Assembly (NCBI RefSeq): GCF_001028665.1
Contig: NZ_CP011503.1
Coordinates: 3,472,001-3,536,000, forward strand
Source: Burkholderia pyrrocinia
Lineage (GTDB): Bacteria > Pseudomonadota > Gammaproteobacteria > Burkholderiales > Burkholderiaceae
Length of the DNA: 64,000 bases
Direction of reading: 5' to 3'
The notes below the pieces were generated by a model. The model was not told the DNA's origin. It saw only the letters and a program-made list of their open reading frames with translations, and ran no database searches. Shown piece after piece: positions 1 through 9,404 of the stretch (position 1 is its first letter; each line of letters starts with the position of its first letter). The translations under genes and the position numbers were made by a program.

Positions 1-25
1 TGTTCGAACCTTTTTTGTCCGCCAT
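1..25 (-). CDS. clpX: ClpX, ATP-dependent Clp protease ATPase subunit (first 8 codons only)
   Basis: Only the start of the gene lies in the window. The minus strand reads ATG at position 25 and translates to MADKKGSN, the characteristic ClpX N-terminus that precedes its zinc-binding domain. A GGAGG ribosome binding site lies about 10 bases upstream (36-40). The position just downstream of clpP on the same strand matches the usual tig-clpP-clpX order. ClpX is the AAA+ unfoldase that feeds substrates to ClpP. The identification rests on eight residues plus synteny. Confidence 0.85.
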
Positions 26-189
26 GAATGTAGAGCCTCCGGACAGGTAAATGACATGATACGCCGAATGCTCCGAACGCCGCGCCTAGGGCGCGACCGG
101 AGCCGGCCGGATGCGCTTGCCGCAGAGGCTCGGGGCGTGCGGAACATAGCAGGGGCGCCGCGCGAATCGGGGCGGCACCCCACTTAACT

Positions 190-843
190 TTACGGGCGCT
201 TCAGCAGCACCTGATCGATCAGCCCGTACGCCTTCGCGTCCTCGCTCGACATGAAGTTATCACGGTCGGTGTCGCGCGCGATGCGCTCGACGTCCTGGCC
301 CGTGTGCTGCGCAAGCAACTGGTTCAGCCGCTCCTTCAGGTAGAGGATTTCGCGCGCCTGGATCTCGATGTCGGATGCCTGGCCGCGTGCGCCGCCGAGC
401 GGCTGGTGAATCATCACGCGCGAGTTCGGCAGCGCGAAGCGCTTGCCCTTCGCACCCGACGCGAGCAGGAACGCGCCCATGCTGGCCGCGAGCCCCATGC
501 ACAGCGTCGACACGTCCGGCTTGATGAACTGCATCGTGTCGTAGATCGCCATGCCCGCCGACACCGAGCCACCCGGGCTGTTGATGTACAGGCTGATGTC
601 CTTGTCGGGATTCTCGCTCTCGAGGAACAGCAACTGCGCGACCACGAGGTTCGCGGTCTGGTCGTTCACTTCGCCGACCATGAACACCAGGCGCTCCTTC
701 AGGAGACGCGAATAGATATCGTACGAACGCTCGCCGCGGCCGCTCGTTTCGACGACGATCGGCACCAGCCCCAGTGCTTGCGCCTCGAAACCCTGCGGCG
801 CGTTCGAAGCAAGCATGTCCAGCAATTCAGCGCGAGTGATCAT
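190..843 (-). CDS. clpP: ClpP, ATP-dependent Clp protease proteolytic subunit
   Basis: A 217-residue cytoplasmic serine protease that assembles into a tetradecameric barrel and degrades proteins unfolded by ClpX or ClpA. The catalytic triad is visible: Ser121 in [10 protein letters not shown], His146 in MIHQPLGG and Asp195 in DTDRDNF. Spacing matches E. coli ClpP (Ser97, His122, Asp171 of the mature form). The N-terminus is about 20 residues longer than the mature E. coli protein, consistent with a short propeptide. The start ATG at 843 has AAGG upstream. The gene sits between tig, which has its own terminator, and clpX, so it probably has its own promoter in 844-929. Confidence 0.97.
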   Translation of the reverse strand: MITRAELLDMLASNAPQGFEAQALGLVPIVVETSGRGERSYDIYSRLLKERLVFMVGEVNDQTANLVVAQLLFLESENPDKDISLYINSPGGSVSAGMAIYDTMQFIKPDVSTLCMGLAASMGAFLLASGAKGKRFALPNSRVMIHQPLGGARGQASDIEIQAREILYLKERLNQLLAQHTGQDVERIARDTDRDNFMSSEDAKAYGLIDQVLLKRP

Positions 844-929
844 TCAATGAACCTTGTTCGAATGGAAAATTGAACGGAGGGAAGCCGCCCGCTCAATCGC
901 CATATTAATGGCAACCGTGCGCTTGACGT

Positions 930-971
930 AAAAACGGCGTGCAGGCCGTCGCTCCGACAGCCGGCACGCCG
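930..971 (-). terminator. Rho-independent terminator after tig
   Basis: On the minus strand an 8-bp stem (CGGCGTGC at 935-942 with GCACGCCG at 964-971) is followed by a run of five T (930-934 read in reverse). It lies directly after the tig stop codon and separates tig from clpP transcription. Confidence 0.7.
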
Positions 972-983
972 CTAGAGCGACAC

Positions 984-2330
984 TTACGCTTGCGCCGATG
1001 CGCTCGCGAGTGCCTCGAAGCTCACTTCCTTGTCCGTCACCTTTGCCTTGCCCAGCACGAAATCGACGACGTTGCTTTCAACGACGAACGCTTCCATCTC
1101 GGCGAGGCGCTGCTGGTTGGAATAATACCAGCGGACCACTTCCTTCGGGTCTTCGTAGCTCTTCGCGAACTCGTCGACTTCCGCACGGATCTGTTCCGGC
1201 TTCGCTTCGAGGCTGTTCGACTTCACGAGCTCGGCCAGCACGAGGCCCAGCTTCACGCGACGCTCGGCCTGCTCGGCGAACATCTCGGCCGGGATCGGTG
1301 CGTCCTTCGCGTTCGGCACGCCGCGCTGCGCCAGATCCTGACGAGCCATTTCGACGAGACGTTGCTGGTCCTGCTCGATCAGCGCCTTCGGCACGTCGAG
1401 TTCGGAAATCTTCAGCAGCGCGTCCATCACCTGGTTCTTGACGATGGATTGCGTGCGGCGCTTCGCTTCGCGCTCGAGGTTTTCCTTGATCTCGCCGCGC
1501 ATCTTCGTGAGGTCGCCGTCTTCGATGCCGAGCGACTTCGCGAATTCGCCGTCGATTTCCGGCAGGTGCGGCCACTCGATCTTCTTCATCGTGACCGTGA
1601 ATTGCGCGGTCTTGCCCGCGACGTCGGCACCGTGGTAGTCGTCCGGGAACTTCAGGTCGAACGTGCGCGCTTCGCCGGCCTTCAGGCCCAGCGCCGCGGT
1701 TTCGAATTCCGGCAGCATGCGGCCTTCGCCGAGCACGAACGGGAAGTCTTCAGCGGTGCCGCCCTGGAACGCGACGTCGTCGATCTTGCCGACGAAGTCG
1801 ACCGTCACGCGGTCGCCGTTCTTGGCTGCGGTATCCGCGCCGCCGTCGCCATGGTCGCCGGCTTCGCCGCGTGCGTGGAAGTGCACGCGCTGCTTGCGCA
1901 GGATGTCCAGCGTGCGGTCGATTTCGGCGTCGCCGATCGACGTCGTCGAGCGCTCGACTTCAGCCGTCGCCAGATCGCCGATCTTCACTTCCGGGTAGAC
2001 CTCGAACGTCGCGTCGAACGCGTACGCATCTTCAGCCTGCTCCTGCTTCGGCTCGAAGCTCGGCTGGCCGGCAACGCGCAGGTTTTCCGCGCGGCTGATC
2101 GTGAAGAATTCCTGGCCGATCTTGTCGCTCAGCACTTCCGCCTCGACCTGACCCGCGTACTGTTGCGCGACCATCTTCAGCGGCACCTTGCCCGGGCGGA
2201 AACCCGGCATGCGCACGTTCTTCGCGAGTTTCTGGATACGGGCGTCGATTTCCTTCTGTACCGTGTCTTTCGGCAAAGAAATCGTCACGCGGCGTTCAAG
2301 CTTGCCGAGGTTCTCAACAACGTTAGCCAT
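984..2330 (-). CDS. tig: Trigger factor, ribosome-associated chaperone and prolyl isomerase
   Basis: A 448-residue protein starting [20 protein letters not shown]. The frame is open further upstream, but this ATG at 2330 gives the conserved N-terminus. It has the N-terminal ribosome-binding domain with the signature GFRPGKVP (about residues 43-50), a central FKBP-type PPIase domain ([14 protein letters not shown] with [15 protein letters not shown]) and the C-terminal helical chaperone domain. Trigger factor binds nascent chains at the ribosomal exit tunnel. Its place upstream of clpP-clpX is the standard order in proteobacteria. Confidence 0.97.
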   Translation of the reverse strand: MANVVENLGKLERRVTISLPKDTVQKEIDARIQKLAKNVRMPGFRPGKVPLKMVAQQYAGQVEAEVLSDKIGQEFFTISRAENLRVAGQPSFEPKQEQAEDAYAFDATFEVYPEVKIGDLATAEVERSTTSIGDAEIDRTLDILRKQRVHFHARGEAGDHGDGGADTAAKNGDRVTVDFVGKIDDVAFQGGTAEDFPFVLGEGRMLPEFETAALGLKAGEARTFDLKFPDDYHGADVAGKTAQFTVTMKKIEWPHLPEIDGEFAKSLGIEDGDLTKMRGEIKENLEREAKRRTQSIVKNQVMDALLKISELDVPKALIEQDQQRLVEMARQDLAQRGVPNAKDAPIPAEMFAEQAERRVKLGLVLAELVKSNSLEAKPEQIRAEVDEFAKSYEDPKEVVRWYYSNQQRLAEMEAFVVESNVVDFVLGKAKVTDKEVSFEALASASAQA

Positions 2331-2717
2331 GGCTTCAATCGTCCTAAAATTATTCGAGCGAATCGGGTTTTCCTTGCCGTGCCTGCCTGCGGCGCTACTG
2401 CGACACGCATACACGCCGCGCCGGAGCGCCACGCCATCCCTGCACGCGCCGGATGGCTAGCGCAAGCGGCTCGGAGCACGGCTTTGGCCGGAAGAATCGA
2501 CTATTCTAGCAAACAATTTTCCTCGCACCGCCAGTTCGGCTCGACGCGCATGCGTCCCCGCCGTGTCGGCAGCCCCTTGCACGGCGATGCGCGCGGATCG
2601 CCGCTATGCCGAACGCCGTATCCACCGCGGGCCCGCCATCCTGTAAGCTCCGATTGAGGGTGCGCCGTCGTCGCGCCCCATTAATTCTTCACACCAATCA
2701 CGCCTTCCGGAGACACC
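2331..2717. other. Divergent intergenic region between tig and glycerate kinase
   Basis: 387 bases without a supported gene. On the minus strand a -10-like TAGAAT (2503-2508) lies in the least GC-rich part and could belong to the tig promoter, although no good -35 is visible. A GGAGA ribosome binding site just before 2718 serves the glycerate kinase gene. Open frames crossing this region are extensions of neighbouring frames and have no independent support. Confidence 0.4.
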
Positions 2718-3863
2718 ATGCCGCAACACCCGTCCGCGCCTGTCGTCGTCATCGCGCCCGATTCGTTCAAAGGCTCGCTTTCCGCCGAGCAGGTCGCGGA
2801 CGCGATCGCCACCGGCATCCGCCGCGCCCGCCCCGACGCGGTCGTGCGCTGCTGCCCGATGGCCGACGGCGGCGAAGGTACGCTCGACGCGATGCTGGCA
2901 GGCGGCGGCACGCGGCGCTCGCTGCGGGTGGCCGGCGCGTCGCTCGCGGCACGCGACGCGGCGGTCGGCGTGATCGACGCGCGCACCGCGATCGTCGAGA
3001 CGGCCGAGATCGTCGGCATTACGGACCCGGTCGGCATGAGCGTGCCGGTCGACGCGCGCAGCACGCGCGGGATGGGCGAGGCGATCCGCGCGCTGCTCGA
3101 CGACGGCGTGCGCCGCTTCTTCGTCGCGCTCGGCGGCAGCAGCACCAACGACGCGGGCGCCGGGCTGCTCGCGGGCCTCGGCCTGCAATGCTTCGACGCG
3201 GGCGGCCAGCCGGTCGAACCCGTGCCGTCGCGGCTCGCCGACATCGCGCGCATCGACGCGTCGGGGCTCGACCCGCGCCTGAAGGAAACGGAATTCGTCG
3301 GCATGTCCGACGTCGACAACCCGCTGACGGGCGCGCACGGCGCGACCGCCGTGTTCGGCCCGCAAAAGGGCGTGACGCCCGCGCAGGTTGCGACCCTCGA
3401 CGCCGCGCTCGGCCATTTCGCCGACCTGCTCGAGGCCGCGCTCGACCGGCGCGCGCGCGACCTGCCCGGTGCCGGCGCCGCGGGCGGCCTCGGTTTCGCG
3501 CTGCACATGCTCGGCGCGCAGTTCGAAGCCGGGGCCGAAGTGGTCGCGCGGCAGGTCGGACTCGATGCGGCGCTCGCCGGCGCCGACTGGCTGATCACCG
3601 GCGAAGGCCGCTCCGACGTGCAGACGCTGCACGGCAAGGCGCCGTTCATCGCGTGCCGGCACGCGCAGACCGCCGGCGTGCCCGCGTCGCTGCTGTCCGG
3701 CACGGTCGACCCGGCCGCGCTGCCGCGCCTGTCCGAACATTTTTCCGGCTGCTTCTCGCCGGCTCCCGGGCCGATCACGCTCGACGTCGCGATCCGCGAC
3801 GCGGCGAACCTGCTCGCGAACGAAGCGGAGCAATTGACGCGCCTGAAATACGGCGCACACTGA
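2718..3863 (+). CDS. glxK: Glycerate kinase (GlxK/GarK family)
   Basis: 381 residues, the same length as E. coli GarK/GlxK. It phosphorylates glycerate to 2-phosphoglycerate (this family) using ATP and channels C2/C3 acids such as glyoxylate into glycolysis. Family hallmarks are the N-terminal APDSFKGSLSAEQVADAI, the GGSSTNDAGAGLLAGLG loop and ITGEGRSDVQTLHGKAP near the C-terminus. The ATG is preceded by GGAGA. A MarR-type regulator follows after 62 bases on the same strand and may be co-transcribed. Glyoxylate from the purine catabolic genes further along could ultimately feed it, but glyoxylate carboligase is not in this window, so that link is inference. Confidence 0.93.
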   Translation: MPQHPSAPVVVIAPDSFKGSLSAEQVADAIATGIRRARPDAVVRCCPMADGGEGTLDAMLAGGGTRRSLRVAGASLAARDAAVGVIDARTAIVETAEIVGITDPVGMSVPVDARSTRGMGEAIRALLDDGVRRFFVALGGSSTNDAGAGLLAGLGLQCFDAGGQPVEPVPSRLADIARIDASGLDPRLKETEFVGMSDVDNPLTGAHGATAVFGPQKGVTPAQVATLDAALGHFADLLEAALDRRARDLPGAGAAGGLGFALHMLGAQFEAGAEVVARQVGLDAALAGADWLITGEGRSDVQTLHGKAPFIACRHAQTAGVPASLLSGTVDPAALPRLSEHFSGCFSPAPGPITLDVAIRDAANLLANEAEQLTRLKYGAH

Positions 3864-3925
3864 CCGTTGACCCGAGCGCGCGATACAGGAACAATCGGGC
3901 CCGCCCTTTTTCTTCAGGATTCGAC

Positions 3926-4375
3926 ATGAAAGGCCGTCAAGCCGGGCTCGATCAGTATCTGACCTATCGCCTCCACGCGCTCACGAAGCGATCCGACCGC
4001 GGGATCGGCGAGGTGTACCGGCACAAGCTCGACATCTCGCTGCCCGAAGCGCGCGTGATCGCCGCCGTCGGCGCGTTCGGTCCGTTCTCGATCATGGATC
4101 TCGCGCGCCACACCAATCTCGACAAGAGCCAAGCGAGCCGCGCGGCCGAAGCGCTGCTGCGCCAGGGGCTGCTCGAGCGCAGCGCGAGCGACGAGGATGG
4201 CCGGATCGTGCTGATCGCGCTGACCGCCGACGGCCGCGCACTGCATCGCAAGATCATGCCGATCGTGCGCAAGTGGAACGACGGGTTGCTCGCGTGCCTG
4301 TCCGACAGCGAACGCCAGACGTTCGAGCGGCTGCTCGACAAGGTCGTCGCGCACGCCACCGAGCGGGACGACTGA
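3926..4375 (+). CDS. MarR-family transcriptional regulator
   Basis: 149 residues starting MKGRQAGLDQYLTYRLHALT. A winged helix-turn-helix is clear in FGPFSIMDLARHTNLDKSQASRAAEALLRQGLLER with the wing at ASDEDGRIVLIALTADGRAL, the MarR pattern. The frame is open far upstream through glxK, but the MarR fold begins at this ATG, with AGGA about 8 bases before it. It lies 62 bases after the glycerate kinase gene, so it may regulate that gene or its own transcript. The effector is unknown. Confidence 0.88.
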   Translation: MKGRQAGLDQYLTYRLHALTKRSDRGIGEVYRHKLDISLPEARVIAAVGAFGPFSIMDLARHTNLDKSQASRAAEALLRQGLLERSASDEDGRIVLIALTADGRALHRKIMPIVRKWNDGLLACLSDSERQTFERLLDKVVAHATERDD

Positions 4376-4445
4376 GCCGCGTGACGGGCTCGGCACCGCC
4401 AGACGGGCGAGCCCTGCTGCCAGCATTGATCCGACGAATTCGACA

Positions 4446-4488
4446 GGCCGCCCGGGTCGCGTAACCAGCGACCCGGGCGGCCCGTTTT
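4446..4488 (+). terminator. Strong rho-independent terminator after the MarR gene
   Basis: A perfect 15-bp GC-rich stem (4446-4460 with 4468-4482) and a 7-base loop are followed by CGTTTTTG. It lies 70 bases after the MarR stop and ends the glxK-marR transcript. Confidence 0.9.
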
Positions 4489-4567
4489 TGCATTGGGCAG
4501 CGGCACCCCGCAAGAATCGCGCTTTACCGCCTTACCGGCAACCGCGAATCCGCCAGTCACGCACGCG

Positions 4568-5566
4568 TTACAGCCCGCTGTTCGCCGCACGCTGGCGCAA
4601 TAGCCCGAGCACCGCGTCGCTATACGGGGTCGGCACGTCGAGCTTGCGCCCGAGCTCCGGAAACACGCCGAGGATCGGCCCGATCTCGAGCGAACGCCCC
4701 GCTTCGAAATCCTGCAGCATCGACGTCTTGAACGCACCGAGCTTGCGCGTGACCGCGATCCGCTCGGGCCCGCTCATCCCCGTCGTCAGGCCGAGCTTCG
4801 CGCCGATCGCGGCAGCCTCCTCCATCATCCGCAGCGCGAGTTCCTGCGTGAACGGATCGTCGAGCAACTGCTCGGCCGTCGACCCCGTCAGCGCGCTCAG
4901 CGGATTCATGTTCATGTTGCCCCACAGCTTCGTCCAGATCTCGGTCCGGATCGCGGGCGTCGACTCGACGTCGAAACCACCCGCCGCGAGCGCCGCGGCG
5001 AACCGCGCGGTGGCCGTGTCGAGCCGCGGATCGGGCGCACCCACGATCAGCCGGTTGCCGCGCCCGCGACGCACGATGCCCGGCCCGTCGGTGCTCGACG
5101 ACAGGTGCACGACGCAGCCGATCGCCTGCGCGGGCGGCAGCGCCGCCGACACCGCGCCGGCCGGATCGACCGCGTCGAGTGGCACGCCGTCGATCGGCCC
5201 TTCGAGCCCGTGCGTGAACCACCACGGCAGCCCGTTCATCGCCGCGACGATCACGGTGCCCGGCCCGACCAGCGGCGCAATGCGCGCGGCCAGCGCCGGC
5301 AGCGCCTGCGCCTTCAGCGCGATCACCACGTAGTCCTGCACGCCCAGCGCGGCCGCATCGTCGCTCGCGCGCACCGGCACCGACGATGTGACGCCCGCCT
5401 CGTCGATCACGCGCACGCCGTGCGCGTTCAGCGCGTCGAGCGTCGCGCCGCGTGCGTACGCGCTGACGGTCATGCCGGCCCGCGACAGCGCGGCCGCGAG
5501 CAATCCGCCGATCGCGCCGACACCGACCACCGCCGCGCGCACCGACCCTGAATTCGTGTCGTTCAT
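4568..5566 (-). CDS. 2-dehydropantoate 2-reductase (ketopantoate reductase) family protein
   Basis: A 332-residue NADPH-dependent oxidoreductase. The N-terminal Rossmann motif is VGVGAIGGLLAAALSRAG (residues 14-31), the conserved NG pair follows AAM (111-112), and the C-terminal domain has WTKLWGNMNMNPLSALTG with the presumed catalytic Lys213 and Asn217. True PanE reduces ketopantoate for pantothenate and CoA synthesis. Bacteria of this group often carry several paralogues, so the substrate cannot be fixed from sequence. The ATG at 5566 starts the natural Rossmann N-terminus. The gene lies alone between a terminator and the LuxR-type gene. Confidence 0.85.
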   Translation of the reverse strand: MNDTNSGSVRAAVVGVGAIGGLLAAALSRAGMTVSAYARGATLDALNAHGVRVIDEAGVTSSVPVRASDDAAALGVQDYVVIALKAQALPALAARIAPLVGPGTVIVAAMNGLPWWFTHGLEGPIDGVPLDAVDPAGAVSAALPPAQAIGCVVHLSSSTDGPGIVRRGRGNRLIVGAPDPRLDTATARFAAALAAGGFDVESTPAIRTEIWTKLWGNMNMNPLSALTGSTAEQLLDDPFTQELALRMMEEAAAIGAKLGLTTGMSGPERIAVTRKLGAFKTSMLQDFEAGRSLEIGPILGVFPELGRKLDVPTPYSDAVLGLLRQRAANSGL

Positions 5567-5666
5567 GATGGAATTCCGTCTCCTGGGAGCTGACGAGCAT
5601 AACGCTCAATGGTTGCGGACACAACCATCATGGCGGAAGCATGCCGGACGCCCGCGTTCGCGCGCT

Positions 5667-6812
5667 TCAGCGCGGCTCGCCGCCCGCTTCCACCGGTTCG
5701 TCGTCGGTCGCGCCGCCCGTCGCGCCGAGCACGCCCGCGATCTGGCTCTTGTCGTGCATGCCGAGCTTGCGGTACGCGCAGCGCAGGTAGTGGCGCACGG
5801 TCGTCGGCGAAATCGCCATCTGTTGCGCGACTTCCTTGTGCGAACGGCCAGCGCCGTAATAACGGATCGCGGCCAGTTCGCGCGGGCTCAACCGGTCGAG
5901 CAGCGAGCGCGGCCGCGCTTCGATCTGGAACAGCCCCGCGACAGGTACGCACTGGATGCGCAGCGCGTCGCCGACGAACGGCTGGCCCGACTGGCGCCGC
6001 AGGTGCGCGACGAGCGGCTCCGGCACACGCGTGCCGGCCCATGCCGGCCATTCGGCGCGCAGCACGTCGTCGAAACCGTGATCGGCGTGATGGAGCACGC
6101 CGAAGTTGTCGCACAGCGCACGTGCGGCCGGTGCGGCCGTATCGCCGCGCTCGCGCGTGAACTGCGCGGCGCGATTGATCGTGAGCGCTGCAGCGAGATG
6201 CGGAATCACTTCCTCGAAACGGCGCGCATCGTCGTCGCCGAACGGGCGATTCAGGCCCTGGCGATAGATCGACATGAACGTCGTCAGGCCGAAGCGACGA
6301 TCGAGCGTGCACACGCACATCAGTTGCGCGAGCCCGTACTTCACGCACCAGTCGCGAAACCGCGCATCGAGCCCGGGCTCGACGACCGACAGCCGCACCG
6401 CGCGTCCGTGTGCGCCGCGCAACGTGCGGTGCGCGAGCGGATCGCAGTCGCGTACGCGCTTCCAGTCGCTGAAGAACGCGTGCGGCAGGCGGTACAGGAA
6501 GCTGTTGTGCATCACGGGGCCGGTGGACGCGTGCGTCGCGACGCCGGTCCATGCGGCATCGAACGGGACGAGCGCCTGCAGCAGCGAAAAGAAGCGGTAT
6601 TCGAATTCGCCGATGCCGGACTGCGCGGCGACCGCGTACAGGTCGAGCAGCATCAGCCCGAGTTCGCGCTGCGATGCGTCGCCGCGCGCGACACCGCTGA
6701 AATCGGCGCGACGCGAAGGCAGCGGCGGCCACGCGAATTCGTCGAGCACGATGGCGGCCGGCACGTCGCGCAGCGCTTCGAGATCCTGCCCGGTATCCGT
6801 CGTGATCCTCAC
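5667..6812 (-). CDS. LuxR-type (C-terminal GerE HTH) transcriptional regulator
   Basis: About 381 residues. The C-terminal 65 residues form a LuxR/GerE helix-turn-helix: LSPRELAAIRYYGAGRSHKEVAQQMAISPTTVRHYLRCAYRKL. The roughly 300-residue N-terminal region has no recognisable autoinducer, receiver or ATPase motif and may be a sensor domain. I chose a GTG start at 6812 (protein begins V/M-RITTDTGQDLEAL) because AGGGGAG precedes it; upstream residues are low-complexity read-through. A perfect -10 hexamer TATAAT lies at 6865-6870 on this strand. The gene is divergent from the porin-MFS-HDAC genes and is the obvious candidate regulator for them. Confidence 0.85.
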   Translation of the reverse strand: MRITTDTGQDLEALRDVPAAIVLDEFAWPPLPSRRADFSGVARGDASQRELGLMLLDLYAVAAQSGIGEFEYRFFSLLQALVPFDAAWTGVATHASTGPVMHNSFLYRLPHAFFSDWKRVRDCDPLAHRTLRGAHGRAVRLSVVEPGLDARFRDWCVKYGLAQLMCVCTLDRRFGLTTFMSIYRQGLNRPFGDDDARRFEEVIPHLAAALTINRAAQFTRERGDTAAPAARALCDNFGVLHHADHGFDDVLRAEWPAWAGTRVPEPLVAHLRRQSGQPFVGDALRIQCVPVAGLFQIEARPRSLLDRLSPRELAAIRYYGAGRSHKEVAQQMAISPTTVRHYLRCAYRKLGMHDKSQIAGVLGATGGATDDEPVEAGGEPR

Positions 6813-7114
6813 CTTCCGCTCCCCTGCCCGACCGGGCCGCTGATGCGCGCAACGCAGTCCGCCGATTATAGCGAGCGGCTTTTTTGGCGGGCCACGGTGC
6901 CGGAACCGGCGGCAACCCCATCCATTTGAACGGTGCACGGTACGTTGCTGCTCCGCAGCACGCCGCGCTACGGCATCGCATCGCGTTCATGCCGCGCACC
7001 GCGGGTTTTCCGCACCGTTCATCTGTACGACTGTTCGAAGGTTTTCCCGCTGCGGACACTGCGTCGCGACAACACCAACGACAAACCGATGCAGGACGGT
7101 ATGGAGAACCCCAC
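6813..7114. other. Divergent promoter region, luxR-type gene and porin operon
   Basis: 302 bases. The minus strand carries a perfect TATAAT (6865-6870) about 50 bases before the GTG of the regulator gene, without a matching -35, which would suit an activated or autoregulated promoter. Near the other end GGAGA (7103-7107) is the ribosome binding site of the porin. A six-codon ATG frame at 7101 that overlaps the porin start is probably meaningless. No clear operator palindrome was found. Confidence 0.45.
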
Positions 7115-8158
7115 GTGACGAAACCCCGCTTCATCCGCACGGCCGCGGCCGCCGCGACGCTCGCCGTGTGCAGCGCCTCGCACGCGCAGTCGACCCTCAC
7201 GCTGTACGGCGCGCTCGACGCCGGCGTGCAATACCTGACGCACGCCGACGGGCGCCACTCGGCCGTGCAGTTGCAGAACTACGGCATCCTGCCGTCGCAG
7301 ATCGGGCTGAAGGGCAACGAGGATCTCGGCGGCGGCTGGCGTGCGCTGTTCAAGCTCGAACAGGGCCTCAACCTCAACGACGGCACCGCGACCGCGCCCG
7401 GCTACGCGTTCTTTCGCGGCGCGTACGTGGGCATCGCGGGGCCCGCCGGCACCGTCACGCTCGGCCGGCAGTTCAGCGTGCTGTTCGACAAGACGCTGTT
7501 CTACGACCCGCTCTGGTACGCGTCGTACAGCGGCCAGGGCGTGATCGTGCCGATGAACGCGAACTTCATCGACCACTCGGTCAAGTACCAGTCGCCGACG
7601 TTCGCCGGCTTCGACGTCGAGGCGCTCGCCGCGACGGCCGGCGTCGCCGGCAATACGCGCGCGGGACGCGTGCTCGAACTCGGCGGCCAGTACACGAGCA
7701 ACGGCCTGTCGGTCAGCGCGGTGCTGCATCAGGCGCACGGCGACGTGGCGGCGGCCGACGACGCGTCCGCACGCCGCCGCGAACTCGGCACGCTCGCCGC
7801 GCGCTATGCGTTCGCGACACTGCCGCTCACCGTCTACGCCGGCGTCGAACGCCTGACAGGCGACCTCGACGCGGCACGCACGATCGTCTGGGGCGGCGCG
7901 CGCTATCTGACGTCGAACGGAATCGGACTGAACGCAGGCGTCTACCACACCGACTCGCGCACGCCGGCGATCGGCCATCCGACGCTGTTCATCGCGAGCA
8001 CCACGTACGCGCTGTCGAAACGCACAGTCGCGTACGTGAACCTCGGCTATGCGCGCAACAGCGGCCAGAGTTCGCAGACCGTCTACGAATACGACCCGAC
8101 GCCGCTCGCCGGCGCGTCGCAGTTCGGCGCGATGGTCGGCATGTACCACCTGTTCTGA
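7115..8158 (+). CDS. Gram-negative general porin (outer membrane, OmpC/Burkholderia type)
   Basis: 347 residues from a GTG start preceded by GGAGA. The Sec signal peptide is TKPRFIRTAAAAATLAVCSASHAQ with cleavage after AHA. The mature protein begins QSTLTLYGALDAGVQY, the usual start of Burkholderiales trimeric porins. Further hallmarks are GLKGNEDLGGGWRALFKLE, the FFRGAYVGI strand, and an aromatic C-terminal Phe (GMYHLF) as the outer-membrane insertion signal. It is first in a same-strand run with an MFS transporter and an HDAC-family amidohydrolase, suggesting uptake of a shared substrate across the outer membrane. Confidence 0.92.
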   Translation: MTKPRFIRTAAAAATLAVCSASHAQSTLTLYGALDAGVQYLTHADGRHSAVQLQNYGILPSQIGLKGNEDLGGGWRALFKLEQGLNLNDGTATAPGYAFFRGAYVGIAGPAGTVTLGRQFSVLFDKTLFYDPLWYASYSGQGVIVPMNANFIDHSVKYQSPTFAGFDVEALAATAGVAGNTRAGRVLELGGQYTSNGLSVSAVLHQAHGDVAAADDASARRRELGTLAARYAFATLPLTVYAGVERLTGDLDAARTIVWGGARYLTSNGIGLNAGVYHTDSRTPAIGHPTLFIASTTYALSKRTVAYVNLGYARNSGQSSQTVYEYDPTPLAGASQFGAMVGMYHLF

Positions 8159-8179
8159 TTCCCCTGACGAGATTCCGCC

Positions 8180-9388
8180 ATGAAAACCCTGTCTCCGGAT
8201 GCCGCACTCTCGCCCGACGGCCACGCGCCGACGTTCGCGCGCTCGACACTCGTCGCACTCGTCGTGTTCGCGGCCATCACGCCGCTGCTGCTGCTCGTGG
8301 CGCCGGCCGTCGCCGGCCAGCTCGCGACGCAACTCGGGCTGTCCGCATCACAGATCGGCACTTATTTCTTCGTCGAACTCGGCGCGTTCAGTCTCGCGAC
8401 CGTGCCGTCATACCTGTGGCTCGGCCGTGTCGACGCGCGCCGCGTCGCCGCGTTCGCGATCACGCTGTTCGGCGCGGGCAACCTGCTGACCGCGCTGTGG
8501 ATGCCGGGTTTCGCCGCGTTGCTCGCGCTGCGCGCCGTCACCGCGCTCGGCGGCGGCTCGCTGATGGTGCTCTGCATGACGAGCGCGGCGACGAGCAGGA
8601 ACAGCGACCGCGTATACGGCCTCTGGGTCGTCGGCCAGTTGATCGCGGGCGCGATCGGCCTGTTCGTGCTGCCGCACGTGTTTGCCGCGTTCGGGTTGCG
8701 CGCGCTGTACATCGCGATCGCCGCGCTCGCGCTGCTCGCGGCACCGCTGTCGCGCGGCTTTCCGTCGTCGCTCGGCACGCGGGCGACGCCCGCGCACGCC
8801 GCGCGCGGCGCCGCAACGCAAACGCCGCGAAGCTTCGTCGTGCTCGCAATCGGCGCGGTGCTGACGTTCTATCTCGCGATCGGCAGCGTATGGACGTTCG
8901 CGAGCCGCTCGGCGGCCGAGGCCGGGCTCGATCCGCAGTCGACCGGCAACGTGCTCGCGATCGCGAGCGTGATGGGCATCGCCGGCGCGGCGCTCGCGTC
9001 GTGCGCCGGCGGCCGGCTCGCGCGGCGCGCGATGCTGGCCTCGGGTTACGCGCTGCTGGCGGCCTCGCTCGTCGCGCTCGCGGCGATGCGGCACGCGGGC
9101 GGCTACAGCGCAGCGATCTTCGCGTTCAAGTTCGCGTGGACCTTCGTGCTGCCGTTCATCCTCGCGACCGTCGCGCAGATCGACACGTCGGGCCGCCTCG
9201 TCGCGACGCTCAATTTCGTGATCGGCGCCGGCCTCGCGGCCGGCCCGCTACTGGCCGGGCTGATGCTCGACGCCGGCGGCACGATGCGCGCGCTGTTCGC
9301 GGCCGCGACGGCCGTCGCGATCGTTTCGTTCGCCGCGCTGCGCCATATCGATCGCCGCACGCGCCCTTCCGTTTCCTCCCAACCGTGA
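8180..9388 (+). CDS. MFS transporter
   Basis: 402 residues with about twelve hydrophobic segments spaced as in the major facilitator superfamily and the loop 2-3 region YLWLGRVDARRVAAFAITLFGAGN. It starts 21 bases after the porin stop and ends 16 bases before the HDAC-like gene, so the three are probably one operon. The substrate cannot be read from sequence; the neighbours suggest an acetylated amine or similar small molecule entering through the porin. It acts in the inner membrane. Confidence 0.85.
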   Translation: MKTLSPDAALSPDGHAPTFARSTLVALVVFAAITPLLLLVAPAVAGQLATQLGLSASQIGTYFFVELGAFSLATVPSYLWLGRVDARRVAAFAITLFGAGNLLTALWMPGFAALLALRAVTALGGGSLMVLCMTSAATSRNSDRVYGLWVVGQLIAGAIGLFVLPHVFAAFGLRALYIAIAALALLAAPLSRGFPSSLGTRATPAHAARGAATQTPRSFVVLAIGAVLTFYLAIGSVWTFASRSAAEAGLDPQSTGNVLAIASVMGIAGAALASCAGGRLARRAMLASGYALLAASLVALAAMRHAGGYSAAIFAFKFAWTFVLPFILATVAQIDTSGRLVATLNFVIGAGLAAGPLLAGLMLDAGGTMRALFAAATAVAIVSFAALRHIDRRTRPSVSSQP

Positions 9389-9404
9389 CAGGTCACGCAC
9401 ATCC

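Noticed and set aside
939..2657. Long plus-strand frame across tig
   Set aside because: Antisense to a certain gene; the composition is typical of shadow frames (RHR, RAD, HLA repeats).
7101..7118. ATG frame of six codons overlapping the porin start
   Set aside because: It ends at once; it is most likely chance sequence around the GGAGA ribosome site.
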